A DNA stretch of 64,000 nucleotides from contig NZ_PYAK01000006.1 in assembly GCF_003264365.1 (NCBI RefSeq), positions 62,001-126,000 on the forward strand. Direction: 5' to 3'. Source of the DNA: Micromonospora noduli. Its GTDB lineage: Bacteria > Actinomycetota > Actinomycetes > Mycobacteriales > Micromonosporaceae. This document shows, piece by piece, positions 52,192-61,471 of the stretch. The notes under the pieces were generated by a model, which saw only the letters and a list, made by a program, of their open reading frames with translations, ran no database searches and had not been told where the DNA came from. Position numbers and translations under genes: made by a program. Positions within the stretch are counted from its first letter, which is position 1. Every line of letters begins with the position of its first letter.

Positions 52192-54345
52192 TCAGCTCGG
52201 CTGAAGCCGGACGTGGCCGCTGGTGCACACCGCCTCCACGCCCCACTCCTGGCCGAAAGCCCGTACCCGGTCGGCCGTGATCCGCCCCAGCTCCTCGGGA
52301 ATGTCCGGGTCGAGCGCCAAGCGCCCGTCGATCGGGTTGAGCCCCAGCATCGCGCGGACCAGGGCCAGCGGGGTGCCCGCCGCCCACGCCTGCGGGCTGC
52401 ACGCGGTGGGGTACGGCACCGCGAACACCATGCGCTCGCGCGCGAATCCGGTGAGCGCCTCGGGCAGACGGTGACCGAACTGCTCCGCCGCCTCGAACAA
52501 CGCCAGGCTGATCCGGTTCGCCTCGGCCCGGTAGCCGTAGCGGGCCAGGCCGAGCGCGGCGATCGAGTTGTCGTGCGGCCACACCGTGCCGAGGTGGTAG
52601 CCGACGGCGTTGTAGAGCGACTCCTCGCGCGACAACGTGCGGATGCCCCACCCGGAGAACATGTCCGGCGACATCAGCTGTCGCACCACCGCGTCGGCCC
52701 GCTCCCTCGGCACGATCCCGCTCCACAGCAGGTGACCCATGCTGGAGGTCTTCGCGTCGACAACGTTCTTGTCGCCGTCCAGGGCGACCGCGTAGTAGCC
52801 GCCCCGCTCCTCGATCCAGAAGTCCCGGTTGAACCGCTCATGCAGCGTGCCAGCCTCGTCGCGCAGCCGCCTCGCCAGGGCCCGGTTGGCCAACGGACCG
52901 TCGAACAACTCCGCCAGGCGGATCTTCGCGTCGTAGGTGTAGCCCTGGATGTCGCTGGTCGCCAGCGGCAGCACCGGGATGCGCCCATCGGCGAAGCACA
53001 CCCCGTCCGGCGAGTCCCGCCAGCACTGGTTGCCCAACCCCTCCGGGGAGCGCGTGCCGTACTCGACGTAACCGTCGCCGTCCCGATCGCCGTACTCGTC
53101 GATCCAGCGCAGGGCGGCCAGCGCGTTGTCCCGTAGGCGGCGGACCGTCTCGTCGTCGCCGGTCCACCGCCAGTACTCGGAGAGCAGGATCAGCCACAGC
53201 TGGGTGGCGTCGGCACTGCCGTAGTACGGGCCGTACGGCTTGGTCCCGTTGCGGGTCAGCTCGCCGCTACGCACCTCGTGGAGGATCTTGCCGGGTTCCT
53301 CGTCGGTGAAGTCGTCACACCTGTCGCCCTGGAGCCGCGCCAGCGCGAGCAGGGCCCCCTTGGCCAGCGTCGGCCCGGCGACGAGAGTCTGGTACGCGGT
53401 GATCAGGGTGTCCCGGCCGAAGACGGCCAGGAACCACGGAAGCCCCGCCCCCGGCAGCATGATCCGCTGACCCTTGACCTCCAGGTCGAGGCGCAACGCG
53501 GCGAGGTCGTCCCGGGACCGTCGCACGGTGCGCTCCAGGGCCTGGTTGTCGCCGCGCAGCACGGCCCGATCCTCGGTCCACCGGCGCAGCGGATCGTCGG
53601 CCCGGCCATGGATGACGTCGGCGATGTCTCCGCGAACCGGCTCGACCACCCCCACCCCGGACGGCAGTGGCACGTGCAGGTCGACCTGCCACTGCTCACG
53701 CGGGCGCAGCTCAAGGTCCCAGATCAGCTCGTCGCCTTCGACCCGGTCCGCCGGCGCTTGGCAACACACCCGGGTCTGCACCCGGAAGTCCCCGTTGCGG
53801 TACGAGAAACACAGCTCGGAGCCGTCGGCCGCGTGGTCGCGGGTGATCTCGGCGGACCGGTCCCGGACCACCGACTTGACCTCGAAGAGGTCGGCGAAAT
53901 CGACGCCGACGGCCAGCCGCAGCTCCACCCGGACCGGCTCCGGCCGGAACGAGCGCAGCTCCACCCGCTCGTGGAAGCCCTCGCCGACGTACCGCAGCCG
54001 TTCCACGCCCAAACTGTTCGGGGGCAGCCCGGGCAGGTCGGGGTTCGTGAGCACGTACTGCGCGGAGTAGTGGTCGATGGTCTCGGCGCGCAGCGCCAGC
54101 AGCTCGCTGCCGTTGACGGTCAGCGTCCAGCAGCTGAGCAGGCGGGTGTCCAGGTGAACCAGACCCCCGATGCTGCCCGGGGGCACGTCGCCAAGCGAGT
54201 TGGCGTAGAGGAAGGTGGGGCCGCTGAGCACCGCGAGGGAGTCGGGGCCCAGCTCTGGTGGCATGGACCGTTGATCTCCGGCCTCGTTGGCCGCAGCGAC
54301 CATGCCGGGGGTGGGGTTCGCCGGGGTCGCACGCACAACAGCCAT
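52192..54345 (-). CDS. glycogen-debranching-type amylo-alpha-1,6-glucosidase
   Basis: 717 aa. Residues 40-230 are the GDE N-terminal beta domain (LSGPTFLYANSLGDVPPGSI, GGLVHLDTRLLSCWTLTVNG). From about 290 an (alpha/alpha)6 barrel follows: AGLPWFLAVFGRDTLITAYQ, YGPYYGSADATQLWLILLSE, VGYHLGTVWPHDNSIAALGL, PYPTACSPQAWAAGTPLALV. These match actinobacterial amylo-alpha-1,6-glucosidase-like enzymes. It may trim glucan branches or a different oligosaccharide. ATG 54345 preferred over the first Met at 54372. Confidence 0.88.
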   Translation of the reverse strand: MAVVRATPANPTPGMVAAANEAGDQRSMPPELGPDSLAVLSGPTFLYANSLGDVPPGSIGGLVHLDTRLLSCWTLTVNGSELLALRAETIDHYSAQYVLTNPDLPGLPPNSLGVERLRYVGEGFHERVELRSFRPEPVRVELRLAVGVDFADLFEVKSVVRDRSAEITRDHAADGSELCFSYRNGDFRVQTRVCCQAPADRVEGDELIWDLELRPREQWQVDLHVPLPSGVGVVEPVRGDIADVIHGRADDPLRRWTEDRAVLRGDNQALERTVRRSRDDLAALRLDLEVKGQRIMLPGAGLPWFLAVFGRDTLITAYQTLVAGPTLAKGALLALARLQGDRCDDFTDEEPGKILHEVRSGELTRNGTKPYGPYYGSADATQLWLILLSEYWRWTGDDETVRRLRDNALAALRWIDEYGDRDGDGYVEYGTRSPEGLGNQCWRDSPDGVCFADGRIPVLPLATSDIQGYTYDAKIRLAELFDGPLANRALARRLRDEAGTLHERFNRDFWIEERGGYYAVALDGDKNVVDAKTSSMGHLLWSGIVPRERADAVVRQLMSPDMFSGWGIRTLSREESLYNAVGYHLGTVWPHDNSIAALGLARYGYRAEANRISLALFEAAEQFGHRLPEALTGFARERMVFAVPYPTACSPQAWAAGTPLALVRAMLGLNPIDGRLALDPDIPEELGRITADRVRAFGQEWGVEAVCTSGHVRLQPS

Positions 54346-54537
54346 GACACCCACCGTAGGAAGGCCGTACACCAGGCGTCATCACCCACTCCGGGTGAAA
54401 GCTCGTCGCCGCGTCCGCCTACCAGGGGAAATCATGAGACCTGAACCTGGTGCCGACAGCTCTCCGGCGCGGCCGCCCCGTTGGAAGCAACCATTCCCGA
54501 CCCTCCGGAGCAAACAGGCGCGCGGCCGGGCCGGCGG

Positions 54538-55065
54538 TCAGGCGGGATTTGGTGCGGTGATGGCCCAGCGCTCGTGGTCGCGCCAGGCGCCGTCGATGAA
54601 CAGGTAGTCCGGGGAGAAGCCCTCCAACCGGAAACCCAACTTGCGGGCCACCCGCCGCGACGGCTCGTTGCCCGGTTGGATGTTCGCCTCCAGCCGGTGC
54701 AACCCGACCGAGGTGAACGCGTGGTCGATCACCAGGGCGGCGCCCGCCGAGGCGTGCCCGGTCCCGCTGTACGGCAGGAACGCCGCGTACCCCAGGAAGC
54801 CACCACGCAGCGCGCCGAGCACGATCCCGCTGATGTTCACGTAGCCGGCGATCTCGCCGCTGGCCCGGTCGCAGATCAGGTAGCCGGCGCTGTCGCGGCG
54901 ACGGATCCGGCGCAGATAGTTCTCGTACTCCTCCTGGTTGGCCGGCGCGGCCAACCAGGGGTGGTGCAGGTCCCGACTGCGCCGCGCGGCGGCGACGAAC
55001 TCGTCCGAGTCGGTGGGCCGGGGTCGCCGGATCGCGGCGGGGCCACCGGTACGCAGGTATCTCAC
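54538..55065 (-). CDS. GNAT acetyltransferase, RimJ/RimL-like
   Basis: 175 aa. IRRPRPTDSDEFVAAARRSR, GEIAGYVNISGIVLGALRGG, FLGYAAFLPYSGTGHASAGA (acetyl-CoA loop of the Q/R-x-x-G-x-G/A type, loosely conserved) and GLHRLEANIQPGNEPSRRVA, LGFRLEGFSPDYLFIDGAWR. These are typical of RimJ/RimL N-acetyltransferases. The acceptor may be a ribosomal protein N-terminus or a small molecule. Adjacent to a VOC gene on the same strand. Confidence 0.88.
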   Translation of the reverse strand: MRYLRTGGPAAIRRPRPTDSDEFVAAARRSRDLHHPWLAAPANQEEYENYLRRIRRRDSAGYLICDRASGEIAGYVNISGIVLGALRGGFLGYAAFLPYSGTGHASAGAALVIDHAFTSVGLHRLEANIQPGNEPSRRVARKLGFRLEGFSPDYLFIDGAWRDHERWAITAPNPA

Positions 55066-55135
55066 GGCGGATCACTCTGACCGACGGGTGCCGCCGTTGT
55101 CCAACCGGCCGTCGGGTGGGTGGGCGTCGGCCAGG

Positions 55136-55858
55136 TTAGCGGGACGTCAGCACTGTGAACTCCTGACCATCGGGGTCGGCCAGCACCAGTCGGCCTGCCC
55201 CGCCCAGGTCGGTGTCGACCTGGGTCGCCCCGAGCGAGAGGAGCCGGTCGACCTCGGCCTGCCAATCGCCGTCGACACCCGGGGCGAGGTCGAAACGCAC
55301 CCGATCCCTGCCGCCGTTCGGCATCAGCGGTGGGCCACCCCAGCTGATCTTCGTGCCGCCGTGCGGCGACTGGATCGCGGTCTCCTCGCCCTGGTCCCAG
55401 ACCAGCGGCCAGCCCAGCGCCGCACTCCAGAAGTAGCCGACCGCCTGCGACCCGTCGCAGGCCAGCGCGCCGACGAAGCCGCAGCCGGCGAGGAAGTTGT
55501 TGCCCGGTGCGATGACGTCGAACTCGTTGCCCTCGGGGTCGGCGAGCACCACGTGATCGATCTCCGGGCCCTGCCCGATGTCGGCGTGCCGCGCACCGAG
55601 CTCCAGTGCCCTGGCCACCGTCTGCCGCTGGTCCTCCAGCGAACTGCTGGTCAGATCGAAGTGCATTCGATTCTGGACCACCTTCGGCTGCGGGTTCGGG
55701 GCGAAGCGGATGTGGTACCCGTTGTCGTTGGCGGGTAGGAGCAGGACGCCCTCGTGGGGATCGTCGGCGATCTCCCGCCCCAGGAGCCCGGACCAGAACT
55801 GCGCGAGCCGCAGAGGCTCGCTCGCGTCGAAGCTGATCGCGAACAGGTGTGCAGTCAT
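55136..55858 (-). CDS. two-domain VOC (glyoxalase/bleomycin-resistance fold) protein
   Basis: 240 aa built of two VOC repeats: HLFAISFDASEPLRLAQFWS ... DHVVLADPEGNEFDVIAP, then GSQAVGYFWSAALGWPLVWD ... GRLVLADPDGQEFTVLTS. Metal ligand positions vary between the repeats. No substrate can be inferred. ATG 55858 is 13 nt after GGGAG; ATG 55870 is the alternative. Confidence 0.85.
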   Translation of the reverse strand: MTAHLFAISFDASEPLRLAQFWSGLLGREIADDPHEGVLLLPANDNGYHIRFAPNPQPKVVQNRMHFDLTSSSLEDQRQTVARALELGARHADIGQGPEIDHVVLADPEGNEFDVIAPGNNFLAGCGFVGALACDGSQAVGYFWSAALGWPLVWDQGEETAIQSPHGGTKISWGGPPLMPNGGRDRVRFDLAPGVDGDWQAEVDRLLSLGATQVDTDLGGAGRLVLADPDGQEFTVLTSR

Positions 55859-56113
55859 CGCTGCGCTCATCTCCCATCGGACCGGACGCCGTGACAGCCG
55901 TCGGAGCGGGAGCCTATGGCTGTGCCCGGTCGACCGCACCCGAGTTTCGGGTCATGCGGTGAGGTACGCCGCCGCGGTGCGGGCGCGGGGCGTGGCCGGT
56001 TGTCGGGCTGCTTCATCCCCGGTAGGGCGGGGCCACACCCCAGCCCCGCACGCGGGCCCGCAGCAGGTGAAAGACCGTCGGCGGAACGTGCGGCGTTGTG
56101 ATCCACTGGCCCG

Positions 56114-56521
56114 GTGAGCCGAACCCCCTCGATCCCCCCGGCCGACATCCAGGAGCGACTGTCGGGGGAGCTGAACGTCTGGCTGTGCACGGTGCGGCGC
56201 GACGGGTCCCCGCACCTGACGCCGGTCTGGTTCGTCTACCTTTCCGCGACGTTCTGGGTCGGTTGCGAGAGCCGCAGCGTCAAGGCCCGCAACGTCGTGG
56301 CCGACCCACGGGTGTCAGTGGCTCTGGAGAACGGCAACGCGCCGGTGGTGGCGGAGGGCGCCGCCCGCGTGCACCGAAGTGGATTCCCGAGCCCGATCGT
56401 GGAGGCGTTCGCGCGCAAATACGACGGCTGGGACGTCGGCCGGCAGGTCGGCCCGGACAGCGAGCGGGTGCTGCTGGAGATCCCCGTCCGGCGGTGGCTG
56501 CTCGCGGGCACCGCGCAGTGA
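56114..56521 (+). CDS. pyridoxamine-5'-phosphate oxidase-like flavin/F420-binding protein
   Basis: 135 aa split-barrel. LNVWLCTVRRDGSPHLTPVW, FWVGCESRSVKARNVVADPR and GAARVHRSGFPSPIVEAFAR match the PPOX class that binds FMN or F420 (Rv1155-like). The actinobacterial host makes F420 use plausible. GTG/ATG near 56114. The next gene starts 24 nt after its stop. Confidence 0.85.
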   Translation: MSRTPSIPPADIQERLSGELNVWLCTVRRDGSPHLTPVWFVYLSATFWVGCESRSVKARNVVADPRVSVALENGNAPVVAEGAARVHRSGFPSPIVEAFARKYDGWDVGRQVGPDSERVLLEIPVRRWLLAGTAQ

Positions 56522-56544
56522 GTCGTCGATGCGAGAATCGGCCG

Positions 56545-57189
56545 GTGGAGAACGAGTTGACGACGGCCCTGGCGGGCGTACGGGACGCGTTCGGCCGGTA
56601 CCCGCGCCGTGCGGTGCTCGACGGTTGCCCGCACTGCCGGGGCTCGGTGCTGGTCGACGAGCACGACCTGTTCTCACTGACCATCAGCCTCGGCAACACG
56701 GTCGGCAGTCGGGCGGACGTGAAGGCCCTGCTCCCCGTACTCCTTGAGCGCCTGCTCGGGTCCGACGACCTGGAACCGACCATCGTCCTGGGCAAACTCC
56801 CCCGTCAGGAGTGGCGCACCTGGCCGCGGGTCGAGCAGGAGGCCGTCGACGCATACCTCGACGCGGTGTGGCGCTCGTTGCTGGCGGACCACCCGGCGCG
56901 GCTCGGGTCGTTCAGCGATCCGGCGACCTTCCTCGACGCGGCTAGCGCGGCCGGCAAGCGCGTCGAACGATTCCTCGACGTCTGGGACGCCACGCTCACC
57001 TCGTCGGCGGACCGTCACCTGGCCGAGATGGTCGCCAGGCTCAACTTCGCGAAGCCGAAGCCGAGCGTCCTCGGCGACTGGTTACGTCGAGCAGAGACCC
57101 GCGAGCGTCTGCACCGCGCGTGGGAACGTGATTACGACGCGCCATGGGCCGACGGCCTCGCCCAGGCCTACGATCTCCTCCGCCACTAA
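56545..57189 (+). CDS. hypothetical protein with CPHC motif, 214 aa
   Basis: GTG 56545 (VENELTTALAGVRDAFGRYP). CPHCRGS at about residue 30 could bind a metal; no second Cys pair is close, so a full zinc ribbon is unlikely. The rest is helical (DVKALLPVLLERLLGSDDLE, FLDAASAAGKRVERFLDVWD, HLAEMVARLNFAKPKPSVLG). A repeated Micromonosporaceae/Streptomyces type, of unknown function. Confidence 0.7.
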   Translation: MENELTTALAGVRDAFGRYPRRAVLDGCPHCRGSVLVDEHDLFSLTISLGNTVGSRADVKALLPVLLERLLGSDDLEPTIVLGKLPRQEWRTWPRVEQEAVDAYLDAVWRSLLADHPARLGSFSDPATFLDAASAAGKRVERFLDVWDATLTSSADRHLAEMVARLNFAKPKPSVLGDWLRRAETRERLHRAWERDYDAPWADGLAQAYDLLRH

Positions 57190-57269
57190 CCGGGCCCTCG
57201 CTTTGTGACCGGACCACGTGCACCCGACCGAGCCGACGTCGATCAGAAGCGCCGTGACGAGGAGGCCGA

Positions 57270-58199
57270 ATGGATACCGAGTCGCAGGACCCCGTCGTCG
57301 TCGCGCTGTCCAGCCTGGTGCCGGCTGGTGTCGACAGTGGCCGGCTGACCAGGGAGTCCGGCCGACAGTTGCGGTGGGTGGCAGCCGGCAGCGCCACGCC
57401 ACCGGTCGTCCTGGTCTCCGGGGCCGGCGAGGTGGGGCTGGACTGGGCCGTCGTCCTCCCCTCGCTGGCCGAGAGGTCCCGCGTCATCGCCTACGACCGA
57501 GCCGGTCTGGGCGCCAGCGACCCCACCTCGCGGCTGACACTGGACTCCCAGGTGCGCGACCTCGTGGCACTCCTGGACGACGTCGGCCCCGCCGTGCTGG
57601 TCGGTCACAGCTGGGGCGGGCTGCTCGCCCAACTAACCGCTTTCGCCAGTCCCGACCGGACGCTCGGCCTGGTCCTGCTCGATCCGTTCCACGAGGACAG
57701 CACAGCAGAGGTGCCACTGGCTCTCCGTGTCTCATCGAATCTCCTGCTCAACGCCATTCCGGTGCTCAAGGCCATCGGGCTCTTCGATCGGATCGCGGCG
57801 AACATGGGCCGCACGCTCGCTGAGCGCTGCACCGACGACCTGGAAATCCAGGCATTGATCACCGAGGCGTACCGGGCCAGCTATCGCACGTTCGGTCAGG
57901 TCACGACGATTCGGGCGGAGAACCGCCTCGCCAACACCTGCACCCGGGAGGTGCGCGCCGCGCGTGCGACGTCGGCCGCCCCCGACGTACCGATGAGAAT
58001 CCTGACCGCGAGCCGCGGCAAGCCCGCTGCCCTACGACAGCGCTCCGGTGACCTCGCCGACCAGACCGCAGCGGTCTTCGCACGCGGCGTCCACGTCGTG
58101 GTGCCCGACAGCGGCCACTACATCCACAAGGACCAACCCGCCGCCGTGGTCGACGCCGTGCGCGCTGTCCTCGCCCAGGTCGACCGGGATACGCGGTAG
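57270..58199 (+). CDS. alpha/beta-hydrolase
   Basis: 309 aa. Oxyanion segment VVLVSGAGEVGLDW, nucleophile elbow VLVGHSWGGLLAQL (Ser), acid Asp probably in RILTASRG-region/LLDPFHED, and His in VVVPDSGHYIHKDQP. A cytoplasmic lipase/esterase/epoxide-hydrolase-type fold; substrate unknown. ATG 57270. Convergent with the next membrane protein, 9 nt apart. Confidence 0.88.
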   Translation: MDTESQDPVVVALSSLVPAGVDSGRLTRESGRQLRWVAAGSATPPVVLVSGAGEVGLDWAVVLPSLAERSRVIAYDRAGLGASDPTSRLTLDSQVRDLVALLDDVGPAVLVGHSWGGLLAQLTAFASPDRTLGLVLLDPFHEDSTAEVPLALRVSSNLLLNAIPVLKAIGLFDRIAANMGRTLAERCTDDLEIQALITEAYRASYRTFGQVTTIRAENRLANTCTREVRAARATSAAPDVPMRILTASRGKPAALRQRSGDLADQTAAVFARGVHVVVPDSGHYIHKDQPAAVVDAVRAVLAQVDRDTR

Positions 58200-58208
58200 C
58201 GGACCGGG

Positions 58209-58628
58209 TCAGTGCCGCTGGACCGCGGACCGGGCGAACCACGGGGTGAGCCACGGGGTGAGCGCGACGAGACCGACGGCGAGGGCGGTGATGACGGCCT
58301 GCCCGATCCGGCCCGGGGTGACGCCGCCCGCCGGGTCCAGCACGTAGTTGGCGTACCCGTTCGCGGTCGCGTCCGTCACCAGCACCGCGCAGCCCAGCAC
58401 GAGCCCCTGCACCCGTCGAGCGGCCAACAGCAACGCCGCCAACGGGTCCCACAGCGTCAGGGACGTGAAGTACAACGTCAGCCACCCGGGCAGGTCGAGC
58501 TGCGGGCCGAACTGGGGCAGGAGCAACTGCACCACGTGCACCGCGGTGCCGTAGGCGAAGACCAGCACGGCGACAGCCACCACGCACCGGACCGCGAGCG
58601 GCACACCACGCCATCGACCGGTGCTCAT
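58209..58628 (-). CDS. four-helix membrane protein
   Basis: 139 aa: AVRCVVAVAVLVFAYGTAVH, WLTLYFTSLTLWDPLAALLL, VLGCAVLVTDATANGYANYV and AVITALAVGLVALTPWLTPW. A family of unknown function common in actinobacteria. ATG 58628 puts the first helix near the N-terminus. On the same strand as DUF6510, but after it. Confidence 0.7.
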   Translation of the reverse strand: MSTGRWRGVPLAVRCVVAVAVLVFAYGTAVHVVQLLLPQFGPQLDLPGWLTLYFTSLTLWDPLAALLLAARRVQGLVLGCAVLVTDATANGYANYVLDPAGGVTPGRIGQAVITALAVGLVALTPWLTPWFARSAVQRH

Positions 58629-58662
58629 CCGGCCATGGTGCCTCAGCCGGGCGAGCGTTCCG

Positions 58663-58956
58663 TCAGAGCGGGCCGGGGAACGTCTGCTCCATCGGCATCG
58701 GCACCTGGAGGTAGGTGGTGCCACGCATGTCCAGCCAGGCCCGGTCCGGCCCGCGCACCAGACGCACCATCACCTCCTCACAGGAGGGGCAGCGGGCGAC
58801 GAGGCCCGGGGCGTGCGAGTAGACGTGCAGGCTGGCCATCGAGCCGGTCGTCCCGCAGTTCTCACAGCGGCCCATCGCGCTGCTCAGGTCGACGGTGAAC
58901 AGCTCACGCATCGGGCCGTCGAGCATGTTGCCGTCCAGGTACGACATCTCGGTCAT
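58663..58956 (-). CDS. DUF6510 zinc-ribbon-like protein
   Basis: 97 aa. MTEMSYLDGNMLDGPMRELF, then CENCGTTGSMASLHVYSH and ARCPSCEEVMVRLVRGPDRA give a four-Cys zinc-binding ribbon. Third gene of the operon SUOX-type oxidoreductase, ferredoxin reductase, DUF6510, an arrangement conserved in actinobacteria. ATG 58956, with GGAG upstream, 35 nt after the reductase stop. Role unknown; perhaps a cofactor or assembly protein. Confidence 0.82.
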   Translation of the reverse strand: MTEMSYLDGNMLDGPMRELFTVDLSSAMGRCENCGTTGSMASLHVYSHAPGLVARCPSCEEVMVRLVRGPDRAWLDMRGTTYLQVPMPMEQTFPGPL

Positions 58957-58991
58957 CGAATCTCCTCGACACTGCGTGAGTGAGCGGGTGG

Positions 58992-59771
58992 TCAGCCGGT
59001 GGGGCCGAAGCGTTCGGTCTTGACCCGGCGCGACGGGTGACCCAGCCCTACCAGCAGGTCGGCCACGGTCTCCACGAACGCGGTCGGTCCGCAGACGTAG
59101 GTGAGTGGTTCCAGGTCCGGTGGCCACCCGTGCGTGTTGACGTCGGCGAGCCCGATCCGGTGCGGCTCACCGCGCCAGCCCTCGGGCGCCTCACGGGTGT
59201 AGACGTACGCGACGTCCAGCCCGAAGTCGTCGCGGACCCGGCGGCGCAGTTCGTCGGCGTAGATCACGTCACCGGGGGTGCGCACCGAGTAGATAAGCCG
59301 GAACGGCGCCTTGCTGCCCACCGCCCGCCGCGCCCGGATCATCGCCATCAGCGGCACCACGCCGGAGCCGCCGGCGACCATTTGCACCGGCGCGGTCTCC
59401 TCGGGCCGCCAGATGAACCAGCCACCGAGCGGTCCGCGTACCTCGATCGGGTCGTCGGCCCCGAAGACATCGATGAGGTACGGCGACACCTCGCCGTCGT
59501 GCACCCGCTGCACTGTCACCTCGATGCGCGGCCCTCCCGGCCCGTCCACGGCCGGCCCGGCGATCGAGTACGACCGGGCCGCCTGGTAACCGTCCGGGGC
59601 GGTGAGCCGCAGGTCGACGTGCTGCCCGGGCAGGTGCCCCGGCCACTCCGGCACCTCCAGCACCAGGGTCTGCGCGGTCGGTGTCTCCACCCGGCGCTCC
59701 ACCAGCCGGCCGACCTGCCAACGGTTGGGCGTACGGCGCTGGGTGCTCGTCGCCACGGCGCGCTCAGTCAC
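58992..59771 (-). CDS. ferredoxin-NADP reductase-fold oxidoreductase
   Basis: 259 aa. FAD-binding RSYSIAGPA, NAD(P)-binding MVAGGSGVVPLMAMIRARRA and C-terminal YVCGPTAFVETVADLLVGLG. No ferredoxin [2Fe-2S] domain is present. It overlaps the SUOX-type stop by 8 nt, so it probably passes NAD(P)H electrons to that enzyme, in place of the membrane haem protein MsrQ of Gram-negatives. GTG/ATG 59771. Confidence 0.9.
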   Translation of the reverse strand: MTERAVATSTQRRTPNRWQVGRLVERRVETPTAQTLVLEVPEWPGHLPGQHVDLRLTAPDGYQAARSYSIAGPAVDGPGGPRIEVTVQRVHDGEVSPYLIDVFGADDPIEVRGPLGGWFIWRPEETAPVQMVAGGSGVVPLMAMIRARRAVGSKAPFRLIYSVRTPGDVIYADELRRRVRDDFGLDVAYVYTREAPEGWRGEPHRIGLADVNTHGWPPDLEPLTYVCGPTAFVETVADLLVGLGHPSRRVKTERFGPTG

Positions 59772-60363
59772 CCTGGTACCGCTGTTCGCGCCACGGGTCG
59801 CCGTAGTCGTGGTACCCGGCGGTCTCCCAGAACCCTGGCTCGTCCATCGTCTTGAGCCGGAGGCCGCGCACCCACTTTGCGGACTTCCAGAAGTACAGGT
59901 GCGGCACCAGCAGTCGCGCCGGCCCGCCGTGCTCGGCGGGCAGCGGTGCGCCGTCGAAGGTGTGCACCACCCAGGCCTGGCCGCCGCGCAGGTCGTCGAG
60001 CGGCAGGTTGGTGGTGTACCCGCCGTAGGAGTGCGCCAGCGCGAAGTGCGCCCCCGTGTCGACGCCGGCGAGCAGCGTGTCCAGTGAGACGCCCTGCCAG
60101 TTGGTGCCGAGCTTGGACCAGCGGGTGACGCAGTGGATGTCCACCATCGGCGTCTCCTGCGGCAGGGCCATCAGCTCCTGCCACGACCACCGGTGGTCGC
60201 TGCCGTTCTCGGTGGAGATGACGAACTCCCAGGTGTCCAGTGACACCCGGGGCGTCGGGCCGGCCGAGAGCACCGGAAAGTCCTCGGTCAGATACTGGCC
60301 GGGTGGCAGGGCCGGCTCCTGCGTTCGGGGCCGACCCTGAAAGCCCGGTGACACGATTCCCAT
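59764..60363 (-). CDS. sulfite-oxidase-fold molybdopterin oxidoreductase
   Basis: 199 aa, MsrP/YedY-related. VDIHCVTRWSKLGTNWQGVS has the Mo-ligand Cys; HSYGGYTTNLPLDDL, PAEHGGPARLLVPHLYFWKS and AKWVRGLRL are family motifs. It lacks a signal peptide or Tat motif, so it is cytoplasmic, unlike MsrP. Such short forms are usually encoded with a flavin reductase, as here. Substrate unknown, probably a sulfoxide or N-oxide. ATG 60363. Confidence 0.88.
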   Translation of the reverse strand: MGIVSPGFQGRPRTQEPALPPGQYLTEDFPVLSAGPTPRVSLDTWEFVISTENGSDHRWSWQELMALPQETPMVDIHCVTRWSKLGTNWQGVSLDTLLAGVDTGAHFALAHSYGGYTTNLPLDDLRGGQAWVVHTFDGAPLPAEHGGPARLLVPHLYFWKSAKWVRGLRLKTMDEPGFWETAGYHDYGDPWREQRYQGD

Positions 60364-60438
60364 TGCACAGTCGTACCACCCGCGCCGGTGGGGGCGGGAG
60401 CTTTCCCGCGTACCCCGTCGTCAGTCGGCGCGGCGCGG

Positions 60439-61464
60439 TCAGTGCCGCTCCGCGACGACCTTGCGGTCCTCGGGCAGGTCGCCGCCCCGGGTGGCGCGCA
60501 GGCTGGTCACCGTGACCACCACCAGCACACCGATGATCACGCCCAGCGAGGCCAGGGTGGGGATCTGCGGCACGCTGTCCCAGATGCCGTGCGCCCAGTG
60601 CAGACCCAGCTTGAGGCCGATGAACGCCAGGATGATGGCCAGGCCGTAGCTGAGGTGCACCAGCCGGCTCAGCGCCGCGTGCAGGACGAAGTAGAGCGCC
60701 CGCAGGCCGAGCAGGGCGAACGCATTGGTGGCGAACACCAGGTACGGGTCCTCGGTGATGCCGTAGACCGCCGGCACCGAGTCGACCGCGAAGACGACGT
60801 CGGTGGCCAGCACCGCGACCACCACGAGGGCGAACGGCGTGAGTGCCCGCTTCGCGCCCTGCCGGACGGTCATCTTGGTGCCGTGGTAGTCGTCGACCAC
60901 CGGCATGACCTTGCGCAGCAGCTTCACCGAACGCATCTTGTTGATGTCGACTTCCTGCTGATGCCCGGACATGGCATCGCGCAGCAGCTTCACCGCGGTG
61001 GCGATGAGGATGATCGCGAAGAGCAGGAAGGCGAAGTCGAGGGTCTGCAACGCCGCCGCGCCGAGGGCGATGAAGACGGCCCGCAGCACCAGCGCGCCGG
61101 CGATGCCGTAGAGCAGCACCCGCTGGGCGAGCACAGCCGGCACCGCGAACGCCGCCAACAGCAACATGAAGACGAAGAGGTTGTCGACCGAGAGCGACTT
61201 TTCCACCAGGTAACCGGTCAGGTATTCAACGCCCTGCTGGGAGCCGAAGCGGGACCAGATCCAGCCGCCGAACGCCAGCGGCAGCGCTATGTAGAACGCC
61301 GACCAGCCGATGGCCTCCCGCATGGACACCTCGTGCGGGCGACGGGTGACCAGGAAGTCCAGCACGAGCAGCAGGAGGACCCCGATGATGGTGACCGCCC
61401 ACAGCGTGGGCGTGCCCACCGACGACAGGTCACTGGCGGCGGACAGATACGACACTTGGCTCAT
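60439..61464 (-). CDS. TerC-family membrane transporter (Alx-like, Mn2+ efflux)
   Basis: 341 aa, about nine helices. EYLTGYLVEKSLSVDNLFVF and VLATDVVFAVDSVPAVYGIT hold the conserved Asp residues of TerC/Alx proteins, which export Mn2+ in E. coli and Bacillus. The cytosolic loop (HQQEVDINKMRSVKLLRKVM) is normal. ATG 61464 with GAGGAG at 61472-61477. The leader folds as a yybP-ykoY-type aptamer, supporting Mn2+ as both signal and substrate. Confidence 0.92.
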   Translation of the reverse strand: MSQVSYLSAASDLSSVGTPTLWAVTIIGVLLLLVLDFLVTRRPHEVSMREAIGWSAFYIALPLAFGGWIWSRFGSQQGVEYLTGYLVEKSLSVDNLFVFMLLLAAFAVPAVLAQRVLLYGIAGALVLRAVFIALGAAALQTLDFAFLLFAIILIATAVKLLRDAMSGHQQEVDINKMRSVKLLRKVMPVVDDYHGTKMTVRQGAKRALTPFALVVVAVLATDVVFAVDSVPAVYGITEDPYLVFATNAFALLGLRALYFVLHAALSRLVHLSYGLAIILAFIGLKLGLHWAHGIWDSVPQIPTLASLGVIIGVLVVVTVTSLRATRGGDLPEDRKVVAERH

Positions 61465-61471
61465 GTGGGGT

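Noticed and set aside
49630-53136. Very long plus-strand open frame (1168 codons) across the AI-2E and NDH-2 genes
   Set aside because: It is a GC-driven shadow; its translation is Arg/Pro/Gly-rich low complexity, while the overlapping frames encode recognisable families.
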